Assembly (NCBI RefSeq): GCF_001887355.1 | Contig: NZ_MPIN01000006.1 | Coordinates: 434,001 to 498,000 of the forward strand | Length of the DNA: 64,000 nt | Direction of reading: 5' to 3' | Source: Cystobacter ferrugineus | Lineage (GTDB): Bacteria > Myxococcota > Myxococcia > Myxococcales > Myxococcaceae | In this document: piece after piece, positions 57,101 to 64,000 of the stretch | Position numbering within the stretch: the first letter of the stretch is position 1 | Layout of the letters: the number at the start of each line of letters is the position of its first letter | Notes under the pieces: generated by a model | Told to the model about the DNA's origin: nothing | Databases searched by the model: none | The model's input: only the letters and a program-made list of their open reading frames with translations | Made by a program: the position numbers and the translations under genes

Positions 57101-57862
57101 ATGAAATTGCTGAGCCGACTTGTCGCCCTGGCGCTGTGCCTCGTAACCACCCTTGTCGAGGCTCGGACGTTCGAGGAGATCAAGAAGGACGGCAAGATCA
57201 TCGTCGCCTCTGAAGGCGGTTTCCCTCCCTTCAACTTCTTCCGGGGCCCGACGCTCACGGGATTCGAGATCGAGCTCGCGGAGGCGCTGGCCAAGAAGAT
57301 GGGTGTGCAGATCGAGTGGCGCGCCCTCGCGTTCGATGCGCTCCTCGCCGGCCTGCGCCAGGATCGCTGGGATATGGTGATCGCCTCGTTTGGCGTCACT
57401 CCCGTGCGTGCCAAGGCCGTCTCCTTCACCAATCCCCACTACTGTTCGGGCGGGGTGATTGTCACGAAGAACCCGGCCATCCGAAAGGCGGATGATCTCG
57501 CCGACAAGGTGGTGGCGGTGCAGACGGGCACCACCTATCTGGAGAACGTCCAGAAGCTCGCGAAGGTGAAGGACGTGAAGAACTTCCCGAAGGATACCGA
57601 CGCGCGCGCCGCGCTCGTCAGTGGTCGCGTGGATGCGTGGGTGACGGACAAGTTCGTCGCCAAGGCCGCCCTGGAGGCGGCCCCCTCCGCGGGCCTGACG
57701 ATTGGCGACTTCGTGTTCATCGAGCACATCGCCCCCGCGGTGAAGAAGGGCAACACCTCGCTCGTGGAGGCCATCAACAAGGCCCTCCAGGAAGTCATGG
57801 CCGACGGCACGTACGAGGCGATCTCCAAGAAGTACTTCAACGAAGACATCCGCTGCCGGTGA
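57101..57862 (+). CDS. Periplasmic amino acid-binding protein (ABC importer)
   Basis: 253 residues with a Sec signal peptide (LSRLVALALCLVTTLVEA). Solute-binding protein family 3 features: IIVASEGGFPPFNFF, GFEIELAEALAKKMGVQIEW, WDMVIASFGVTPVRAKAVSF and DLADKVVAVQTGTTY. Captures a polar or charged amino acid in the periplasm and hands it to the permease encoded 40 bp downstream. Exact substrate is not decidable. GGAGGGG precedes the start codon. Confidence 0.93.
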   Translation: MKLLSRLVALALCLVTTLVEARTFEEIKKDGKIIVASEGGFPPFNFFRGPTLTGFEIELAEALAKKMGVQIEWRALAFDALLAGLRQDRWDMVIASFGVTPVRAKAVSFTNPHYCSGGVIVTKNPAIRKADDLADKVVAVQTGTTYLENVQKLAKVKDVKNFPKDTDARAALVSGRVDAWVTDKFVAKAALEAAPSAGLTIGDFVFIEHIAPAVKKGNTSLVEAINKALQEVMADGTYEAISKKYFNEDIRCR

Positions 57863-57902
57863 GCGCTCGCCGCGACGACATCACTCCGCGCCGGACGCCT
57901 CA

Positions 57903-58688
57903 ATGAACGGTCTTCTCTCCGTCTGGCCCCAGGCCTGGACGCGTAAACAGCGCAGCAGCGCCACCATTGCCCTGGCGGTCGCCGTACTGGTGGCGTTCTT
58001 GTGGCTGCTCGCCATCCCCCTCGCGCTGGTGCCCGATCCCATCGGCCCCGCCGCCCAGGAGTTCGCGGAAGGCGCGCGCGTCACCGTGCAGCTGACGCTC
58101 GTCTCGGGGCTGGTCGGCGTCGTGCTCGGCGTGCTCGCCGCCCTGGCGAAGCTGGCGCCCTTCCCGCCGCTGCGTTGGGTGGCCGGGCTCTACATCTGGG
58201 TGATCCGCGGCACACCGCTGCTCGTGCAGGTGCTGTTCGTGTTCCTCGCCCTGCCGATGCTCATCCCCGGAATCCAGCTCTCGGACTTCAACTCGGCGGC
58301 TGCGGCGCTCGCGGTGAACGTGGGCGCCTATAACGCCGAGGCGCTCCGGGCCGGCATCCTCGCGGTTCCCAAGGGGCAGACCGAGGCGGCACGGTCCCTG
58401 GGCCTGTCGCCCGCGCAGACCTTCCTCCACATCGTGTTCCCGCAGAGCTTCAAGATCGCGCTGCCGCCCCTGGTGAACAACCTGGTGGCGCTGCTCAAGG
58501 ACTCCTCGCTGGCGTATGTCATCGGCGTCGTCGAGCTGTCCAACGTCGGCAACCGGGTGCAGGCCGCCACGTTCCAGCCCGTGCCGGTGTTCATCGCGAC
58601 GGCGTGCATCTATCTCTTCCTCACGACCGTGCTGACCCAGATCTCGGGCGCCATCGAACAGCGGCTCGACGTCGAGCAGCGGTCCTGA
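57903..58688 (+). CDS. Amino acid ABC transporter permease
   Basis: 261 residues, inner membrane, about five helices. The N-terminal third contains a long hydrophobic stretch (IALAVAVLVAFLWLLAIPLA), then the HisM/GlnP-type core (TVQLTLVSGLVGVVLGVLAA, WVIRGTPLLVQVLFVFLALP, NVGAYNAEALRAGILAVPKG). The EAA loop is in QTEAARSLGLSPAQTFLHIV then FPQSFKIALPPL. A single permease gene implies a homodimeric channel. Between the binding-protein and ATPase genes. Confidence 0.94.
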   Translation: MNGLLSVWPQAWTRKQRSSATIALAVAVLVAFLWLLAIPLALVPDPIGPAAQEFAEGARVTVQLTLVSGLVGVVLGVLAALAKLAPFPPLRWVAGLYIWVIRGTPLLVQVLFVFLALPMLIPGIQLSDFNSAAAALAVNVGAYNAEALRAGILAVPKGQTEAARSLGLSPAQTFLHIVFPQSFKIALPPLVNNLVALLKDSSLAYVIGVVELSNVGNRVQAATFQPVPVFIATACIYLFLTTVLTQISGAIEQRLDVEQRS

Positions 58689-58698
58689 GGCCCCACGC

Positions 58699-59475
58699 AT
58701 GAACATGCCGCCCGCCCAGACTCCCCCCACCGCCTCGCGACAAACGCCGCTCATCACCGTGGAGGGTGTGAACAAACACTTCGGCGCCGCGCATGTCCTG
58801 CGCGATGTCTCCACCCGCTTCCACGCGGGCGAGGTCGCGGTCATCATCGGTGCCTCCGGCTCCGGGAAGTCGACGTTCCTTCGCACGCTCAACCGGCTCG
58901 AGAAGCACGACTCCGGACGAATCGTGGTGAATGGCATCGAGCTGAATGACAGCGTGAAGAACCTCGATGCGATCCGCCGCGAGGTGGGAATGGTGTTCCA
59001 GCAGTTCAATCTGTTCCCGCACCTCACCGTGCTCGAGAACATCACGCTCGCGCCACGCCGCGTCCGCAAGACTCCACACCAGGACGCCCAGCGCGCGGCG
59101 CTCGAGCTGCTCGCCCGCGTGGGCCTGAAGGACCACGCGAACAAACACCCGCACCAGCTCTCGGGCGGTCAGCAGCAGCGTGTGGCCATCGCGCGTTCGT
59201 TGGCGATGCAACCGAAAATCCTGCTCTTCGACGAGCCGACCAGCGCCCTCGACCCCGAGATGATCAACGAGGTGCTGGACGTGATGAAGGACATCGCCCG
59301 CTCGGGCATGACGATGATCGTCGTCACGCACGAGATGCGTTTCGCCCGTGACGTCGGTGATCGAATTCTGTTCTTCGATCAGGGCAGCCTGCTTCAAGAG
59401 GCTCCTCCCGACGAGTTCTTTGACAGACAACAAAACGAGCGGATCCGGGGCTTCCTGGGACAGCTCGCGCACTGA
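58699..59475 (+). CDS. Amino acid ABC transporter ATP-binding protein
   Basis: 258 residues, GlnQ/HisP-type ATPase. Walker A GASGSGKST, Q-loop VFQQFNLFPHLTVLENI, signature LSGGQQQRVAIARSLA, Walker B ILLFDEPTSALDPEM and H-loop VVTHEMRFA are complete. The motif after the Q-loop is typical of polar amino acid importers. It lies 10 bp behind the permease gene and is followed by the DcaP-like porin gene, so the same operon may supply an outer-membrane entry route. Confidence 0.95.
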   Translation: MNMPPAQTPPTASRQTPLITVEGVNKHFGAAHVLRDVSTRFHAGEVAVIIGASGSGKSTFLRTLNRLEKHDSGRIVVNGIELNDSVKNLDAIRREVGMVFQQFNLFPHLTVLENITLAPRRVRKTPHQDAQRAALELLARVGLKDHANKHPHQLSGGQQQRVAIARSLAMQPKILLFDEPTSALDPEMINEVLDVMKDIARSGMTMIVVTHEMRFARDVGDRILFFDQGSLLQEAPPDEFFDRQQNERIRGFLGQLAH

Positions 59476-59520
59476 CAACCCAGACAGTGCGGTCGTATTG
59501 GCTCCGAGGAGATGAAAGTG

Positions 59521-60939
59521 ATGAGGATGCGTCGGACGTTCGGAGGGCTCTCCACCGCGGTCCTGCTGTTGGGCTCCGCCGCCCCAGCCGCCGAGCAGGC
59601 ACAGCAAGACCCGCGGCCATCGGACGTCGAGGAACTGCGCGCGGAGCTGAAGCGGCTTCGCGAGGAGTTGGACGCCCTCAAGGCGGCACGGCCCGAGGCC
59701 ACCACGGAGGAGCGGCTCGACGCCGTCGAGGTGAAACAAGAGGACGCGGTCGTCTCGGGTGACATCCCCGGCTCCTTCCGCGTGCCCGGCACGGACATCT
59801 CGATGCGGTTCTACGGCTGGGCGGAGCTGAACTGGATTCACGACTTCCAGGGCGACAACTCCGACATCGACTACGCGACGTTCTCCCCGTACGTGCCGCT
59901 CGAAGGCACGCCCGAGGGGAAGCGCAAGAACCGTGACTTCGTCCACGCCCGCACGTCCCGGGTGGGGCTCGAGGCGGGCATGCCCACCCGCTTTGGCGTC
60001 CTCGGGGTGAAGATCGAAGGTGACTTCAACAACGAGCCCCGCACCGGCGACACCGCGCAGTACGGCTCTCCCCGGAACGTCATCACGCAGCAGCTGACGA
60101 GCAGCTACGGCTTCCGCCTGCGTCATGCGTACGGTCAGTTCGGCGGACTGCTCATCGGTCAGACCTGGTCCACCTTCATGGACATAGACAACTACCCCGA
60201 GACCGTGGACTTCAACGGCCCCGTGGGCGCGACCATCATCCGCCAACCGCAGATCCGCTACGCCTACGTCACCCAGTCGTTGGGCACCTTCACCGCCGCG
60301 ATCGAGAACTCGTCGAGCTATGTGCTCGATGAGGAGGGCGCAGTGATGGCCTCGAGCCTGTCCCGCATGCCCGACTTCATCGTGCGCTGGGACAAGGGCT
60401 TCCAGTGGGGTGCGCTGAGCGCGCGCGCCGTGACGCAGGAGCTGCGCGTCAAGGATGGCGAGGAGGTGGACGCGACCCGGCGCGGTTGGGGCGCCGCGGT
60501 CAGCGGGCTCGTGAAGGTCCGCGGCAGCGACATTTTCACCTTCGGCGTGACAGGGGGTAAGGGAGTGGGGCGCTACCTCAACTACTCCGAGGGCGCCCTC
60601 TACGAGACGGAAGCCAATCGGATCCGGCTCGAGAAGGCCATTGGCTTCCTCGTCGGCTACCAGTTCAAGCCCACCGACTGGCTGCGCTTCAATGTGGTCT
60701 ACGGCATGGCGCGCCACTTCGACGACGATTTCACCGAGCTCGCCGTGTCGACCGGGATCGACAGTGGCCGCTTCGGCATCAACCGCTTCGTCCATCAGGC
60801 CAACTTCGGCCCCATCTTCACGCCGATGAAGAACGTCGACCTGGGGCTCGAGGCGAGCCTGGCCGAACGCCAGACGCTCGCCGGGGAGAAGGGCTACATG
60901 ACGCGCCTGAACTTCATGGCCCGGTACTACATCAACTGA
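59521..60939 (+). CDS. DcaP-like trimeric outer membrane porin
   Basis: About 472 residues. ATG 59521 follows GAGGAG at nine bases; an ATG at 59512 is too close to that site. A signal peptide (GLSTAVLLLGSAAPAAEQ) is followed by a short coiled coil (VEELRAELKRLREELDALKA) and the barrel start FRVPGTDISMRFYGWAELN. Later hallmarks are LTSSYGFRLRHAYGQFGGLL, IGQTWSTFMDIDN and the C-terminal TRLNFMARYYIN ending in Tyr-Ile-Asn. DcaP porins form trimers that admit dicarboxylates or other anionic substrates. Position behind an amino acid ABC importer suggests uptake of an acidic amino acid; inference. Confidence 0.9.
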   Translation: MRMRRTFGGLSTAVLLLGSAAPAAEQAQQDPRPSDVEELRAELKRLREELDALKAARPEATTEERLDAVEVKQEDAVVSGDIPGSFRVPGTDISMRFYGWAELNWIHDFQGDNSDIDYATFSPYVPLEGTPEGKRKNRDFVHARTSRVGLEAGMPTRFGVLGVKIEGDFNNEPRTGDTAQYGSPRNVITQQLTSSYGFRLRHAYGQFGGLLIGQTWSTFMDIDNYPETVDFNGPVGATIIRQPQIRYAYVTQSLGTFTAAIENSSSYVLDEEGAVMASSLSRMPDFIVRWDKGFQWGALSARAVTQELRVKDGEEVDATRRGWGAAVSGLVKVRGSDIFTFGVTGGKGVGRYLNYSEGALYETEANRIRLEKAIGFLVGYQFKPTDWLRFNVVYGMARHFDDDFTELAVSTGIDSGRFGINRFVHQANFGPIFTPMKNVDLGLEASLAERQTLAGEKGYMTRLNFMARYYIN

Positions 60940-61004
60940 GCGACATGCGCCGGCCTCGGCGGCGGGCCGCTCGACCCGTCGCCCTCGTCCAGGGCTCGGT
61001 AACA

Positions 61005-61041
61005 CCCCAGAACCCCTCAACTGGATTGAGAGGTTCTGGGG
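61005..61041. terminator. Bidirectional terminator hairpin
   Basis: CCCCAGAACC / GGTTCTGGGG stem with an inner CTCAA / TTGAG helix, between the porin stop and the convergent secreted-protein gene. No long U tract. Confidence 0.75.
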
Positions 61042-61110
61042 CGGGCGCGGGCGCGGCGGACTGCCCCCCCCCCGCGCCGCTCCCCCCTGAACGGCTCGGG
61101 TTGGGATGAA

Positions 61111-62043
61111 TCAATTGCCCGACCAGGTGCTCCGCAGGATCACGTCGTACTTGCCACCCGAGTCATCCTGCACGCGCGTCGTGGAATAGGCGGTGCTCGT
61201 CCCGGAGGTGCAGTCGAACGAGAGGCTACCGGAGGCGGAGCCCCAATCATCCCCGCTCGTGTCGTCGTCCTCGCGGATGGAGTAGTTCACCGGCAGGTTG
61301 ACGTGCGCCCCGGTCGCGACGGAGGCGGAGGACATGAAGATGTTGATGTACTTCGTCGCGCCCACGGCGATCCGCATGTAGCCACCCGCCGAGGGCCAGT
61401 CGTTGGCCACATTGCCGGTAGGCGTCTGCAGGCTGGTGAACAGCTCGACCTCGGCATCCCCCTCGAGGCCACCCTGGCCCGTCACCACCTTGATGGAGTC
61501 GAGGTAGACGCTGTAGTTGCACGTGCCCGCGAGGGTGCGGGCCTCGGCGTTCTTGACGGCGATGGCGAGCGGGATGTGATGGACCTCGTTGCCCACCTTC
61601 AGGGTGACGGACTGCTCGAGGAGCGCACCGGGCTCGACGGAGGAGAGATCGATGTCGAGGGAGATGGACTGGCTGTCACCCGGGGTGACCCAGCCGTCCT
61701 GCTGCCGGGCCGTCACACCGCGCGGCCCCTCCAGCTCGAGCGACCAGTACACGGCCTCCTGCGTCTGGTTGGAGATGTCCGCGATCATCATGGAATCGAC
61801 GCGAGCGCCAGGTGCCAGCTCCAGGGACAGACCCCCCCGCTCGTCGTTCTTGACCAGGAACACGGTCAGATCGCAGGAGTCGGACAGGCCATCCTTGTCG
61901 TAGTCGTGGGTTTCGGCGATGGACGCCGGGCAGCCCCCGCGCGTGTGGGCCTGCTCGGCGGAGCTCACGGGTGCCGCGTACGCGGCGCCCGCCAGGGTGA
62001 GGGCAACGGTTCCCGACAGCAACGAGGCAATGCTTTTCTTCAT
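61111..62043 (-). CDS. Secreted protein with a Ca-binding-like Asp motif
   Basis: 310 residues from ATG 62043. Signal peptide KKSIASLLSGTVALTLAGAA is cleaved near AYA. Right after it comes THDYDKDGLSDSCDL, a calcium-binding DxDxDGxxD repeat as in thrombospondin type 3/EF-hand-like secreted proteins. The remainder is beta-rich with CARDB/Ig-like character (PGDSQSISLDIDLSSVEPGA, LLEQSVTLKVGNEVHHIPLA) and Tyr/Thr-rich stretches, with two further Cys (CNYSVYLDSI, FDCTSGTS). No enzyme motif; likely an extracellular structural or binding protein. Confidence 0.8.
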   Translation of the reverse strand: MKKSIASLLSGTVALTLAGAAYAAPVSSAEQAHTRGGCPASIAETHDYDKDGLSDSCDLTVFLVKNDERGGLSLELAPGARVDSMMIADISNQTQEAVYWSLELEGPRGVTARQQDGWVTPGDSQSISLDIDLSSVEPGALLEQSVTLKVGNEVHHIPLAIAVKNAEARTLAGTCNYSVYLDSIKVVTGQGGLEGDAEVELFTSLQTPTGNVANDWPSAGGYMRIAVGATKYINIFMSSASVATGAHVNLPVNYSIREDDDTSGDDWGSASGSLSFDCTSGTSTAYSTTRVQDDSGGKYDVILRSTWSGN

Positions 62044-62300
62044 GACGATTGTCCTTGTCTGGTGTTGTGAAAGGCGAACGCCGCGAGTGGCTGCCGTACA
62101 GCGCCCTCTAGCCTCCGCATGAATAAGACGTGGAGCCGCGCGATTGTTACCCACGCATTTTCTTCGCCCTTTTCCGTGCACGGCCATGGGCGCGCGGGAC
62201 GCGGGAAATGGCCAGTCAGGGAGGAGCCCCAGGCGGACTACCGCGAGGGTGCCCTCTCCATCCAATGCTCGAATCCACCAGGGGTTCCCCAGGAGGCGAT

Positions 62301-62326
62301 CACACTGCCCCTCGAGGGGCAGTGTG
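62301..62326. terminator. 26-bp perfect palindrome after the last gene
   Basis: 13-base arms CACACTGCCCCTC / GAGGGGCAGTGTG with no spacer, directly after the stop codon of the leftward protease-like gene. Strong hairpin potential; lacks a U tract. Could be an operator or terminator. Confidence 0.6.
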
Positions 62327-62329
62327 GGC

Positions 62330-64000
62330 TCAGCCAACCGAGGACAAGAGCCGGGCGAGCGCCTCGCGCCCGGCCTCACGGTAGAACTGCTCCCAGCGGA
62401 GCAACTCGCTGAGCGGGATGCCCTGGCTCCTGGCGATGTCCTCGGGACTGGCCTGGCGGGTGAGAAGCGCGAGGATGGCCTTCTCCGCCTCGGCGGCGCT
62501 CGGCCCGGGGGTGCTCCGGGTGCGCTCCATGAACTGGGGACCCAGCAGGGCCCTCAGCGCTTCCCGCTCGTCGGACGGGCCCGGCGCGCAAGGAGCCACC
62601 TGGCAAGAGGCCAGCGGCAGCCGGACCGCGGGGTCCCCCAGCAGGATGTAGTTGGCGAGATCCTGCCGCTGCATCCACAGCCAGGCTCGCGCCACCGGGT
62701 CGACGGAGAACGAGCCCCCGTACGTGCGCTGCATCTCCTCCTGATTGTAGAGCATCGCCAGCTCGCTGCTCGTCTCGTTGAGGAACTGCAGCAGGGTGCT
62801 CAGCGCGACGCCGGCACGGCTCCCCCGAGCGAGCGCCTTCAGCAGCTCGATGAAGCGGGAGGGCGTGCCACGGCCCTTGTCGTTGAAGCTGCAGGACCAG
62901 GCGAGATCCACGTGCCCCATCACCGCCAACGGCCCGTTGGGGTTGGCCAGCGCGGCCTGGGGCAGCGCGGCGATGAACGGCCGCTCCCCCTGCTGGGGCA
63001 GCGCTTCGAGACCCCTGCGCGCGTTCGGGTCGGACGCGGGCAGTTGGCGCAGCCAGTGCGTGTAGCTGCTGCGCGTGGGCGTTCCCGCGCTGAAGCACGC
63101 GAAGCTGAACCAGACGCCCCCCGGAAGGAAGGGACGCGACGCGAGCTCCTCCGCCGGCAGGAATCGCCCGTCCGGCAGCATCAGCTCTCCCTGGTGCGCG
63201 AGCCGCTCCTCGGGCCGGGCCCAGCCCCCCGGAGGCCGTCCCCTGCCATGGCTCAGCGTGAACAGCACGCCCGGCCCGGGCTCCGCCGCGTGGGAGAGGA
63301 GCGTCTCGAGGGGCACGGCCCCCTGCCCTCCCAGCTCGAGGATGTCCGCCGCGGGGAAGTCGTCCACCTGCTGGCGCTCCCGGCAGGCCGCGACGCTCGG
63401 GGCGATCAGCACCCGGTGCCCCAGCTCCGTCGCGGAGGTGCCGTCCCGAGAAGTGTAGAAGAGCATGCGCGCCCTCGCCTCCCGCGCGGCCACTCCTTCC
63501 CACCGCAGCACCTTCTCGACATAGGCCTCGTAGCCCGCGTCCGACGAGAAGGCCAGCCGACCCACGAACGCATCCGTGGTCAAAGCCTGCTGCAGCTCCA
63601 GAGGCACCTCGTGCAGGTCCCCCAGCAGCAGCAGGTAGCGCGGCCGGTTCTTCTCGGACGTCTTCTCGTGGCGGAAGACCTCCTTCTTCCAGCCCGCGGC
63701 ATACGCGCCATCCATGACCGACGGGACGCGGTAGATCTCCACCGGTGCGCCCCCCTGGGCCTCCTGGCGCAACCGCCGCAGCGGCTCGACGAGCGCCAGG
63801 AGCCGGTCGCCACGAGCACCCTTCGGGGCCACCAGACCCCAACGCTGCGCGGGCAGCTCGTTGGGATCTCGCGTCGCGTCCCACAGGTTTTCCGGCAGCT
63901 CGACGGCCTCGGGGCGAGGAGCGCGCTGGAGTGTCTCCAGTTGGAGCCCCTGGCGGGCTGCCAGTCGCTCCTCGGAATGGGCGAGCAGCAATTCGAGTGT
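62330..64000 (-). CDS. Caspase/C25-like cysteine protease with C-terminal HTH-like segment (5' end cut by window edge)
   Basis: The open frame enters from the right edge and runs to 62330, giving at least 556 residues; no start is visible inside the window that is clearly genuine. Core motifs are VLFTLSHGRGRPPGGW (possible catalytic His) and WFSFACFSAGTPT (possible catalytic Cys), followed by VMGHVDLAWSCSFND, which resembles C25/CHAT-like cysteine peptidases. The C-terminal 80 residues (LTRQASPEDIARSQGIPLSE, LLRWEQFYREAGREALARLL) have the look of a transposase-type helix-turn-helix or adaptor module. No signal peptide can be judged. Possibly a conflict-system protease; exact family is not certain. 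Confidence 0.6.
   Translation of the reverse strand, partial: TLELLLAHSEERLAARQGLQLETLQRAPRPEAVELPENLWDATRDPNELPAQRWGLVAPKGARGDRLLALVEPLRRLRQEAQGGAPVEIYRVPSVMDGAYAAGWKKEVFRHEKTSEKNRPRYLLLLGDLHEVPLELQQALTTDAFVGRLAFSSDAGYEAYVEKVLRWEGVAAREARARMLFYTSRDGTSATELGHRVLIAPSVAACRERQQVDDFPAADILELGGQGAVPLETLLSHAAEPGPGVLFTLSHGRGRPPGGWARPEERLAHQGELMLPDGRFLPAEELASRPFLPGGVWFSFACFSAGTPTRSSYTHWLRQLPASDPNARRGLEALPQQGERPFIAALPQAALANPNGPLAVMGHVDLAWSCSFNDKGRGTPSRFIELLKALARGSRAGVALSTLLQFLNETSSELAMLYNQEEMQRTYGGSFSVDPVARAWLWMQRQDLANYILLGDPAVRLPLASCQVAPCAPGPSDEREALRALLGPQFMERTRSTPGPSAAEAEKAILALLTRQASPEDIARSQGIPLSELLRWEQFYREAGREALARLLSSVG

Noticed and set aside
62330-62450. Transposase or insertion sequence at the right edge
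   Set aside because: Only an HTH-like tail is seen, in frame with a large protease-like protein; no DDE motif and no terminal repeats.

Overview
The window is a high-GC (roughly 65-70% by eye) chromosomal segment that looks like a myxobacterium of the Cystobacterineae (Cystobacter/Archangium/Melittangium-like). The pointers are the abundant lipoproteins, TPR proteins, a Ser/Thr kinase, an FHA-containing enhancer-binding-protein homologue, a GldA/F/G-type ABC operon, and a putative toxin/immunity pair resembling families I recall from these bacteria (DUF6310/DUF5953). Species cannot be named from the sequence alone. Family names are from recognition of motifs, not from searches.

Layout. 1-2452: left-truncated lipoprotein joining an N,N-dimethylformamidase-like domain to NHL repeats. 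2556-3749: aspartokinase. 3916-8592: four-gene ABC/GldG/DUF4340 operon. 8609-10154: nucleotidyltransferase-like and metallophosphoesterase genes, overlapping. 10516-14389: tightly coupled operon of ECF sigma factor, membrane zinc-finger/DUF4384-like protein, caspase-like protease with a C-terminal beta-barrel-like part, and lipoprotein. 14399-19389: sugar porter, orphan histidine kinase, rpoZ, Nudix hydrolase and two unknown genes. 19644-21876: groESL with a textbook promoter, CIRCE operator and terminator. 21969-25631: glutaredoxin, small unknown protein, FHA-AAA+ regulator lacking GAFTGA, lipoprotein. 25735-31895: smc, CorC/HlyC-type membrane protein, TPR protein. 32081-35588: 34-residue basic protein, prfA-prmC-murA. 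35756-38256: zinc-ribbon protein and repeat lipoprotein. 38278-39154: tRNA-Gly(CCC) with promoter and terminator, followed by a gene remnant and a coupled small gene (putative effector/immunity scar). 39227-42379: SplB-like radical SAM protein and M13 peptidase.

42507-46202 holds a leftward gene run: a bufferin-type RiPP cassette (lipobox-bearing Cys-rich precursor, DUF692/MNIO enzyme, DUF2063 partner) followed by serC and a chalcone-isomerase-like gene. 46658-49970: XRE/short-chain-acyl-type regulator, TPR protein and an AT-richer orphan. 50147-54967: Ser/Thr kinase with TPRs, two bacterial PH-domain membrane proteins and a Cys-rich membrane protein. 55064-56787: a putative nuclease-toxin/immunity pair whose toxin gene carries a frameshift in a 7-G run. 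57101-60939: polar amino acid ABC importer plus DcaP-like porin. 61111-62043: secreted protein. 62330-64000: right-truncated caspase/C25-like protease with a C-terminal HTH-like segment.

The most interesting systems are the lipoprotein-type bufferin cassette with a perfect inverted repeat in its leader, the two putative effector/immunity loci (one frameshifted, one reduced to a scar beside a tRNA), the sigma/anti-sigma/caspase-barrel operon, and the GAFTGA-less FHA regulator.
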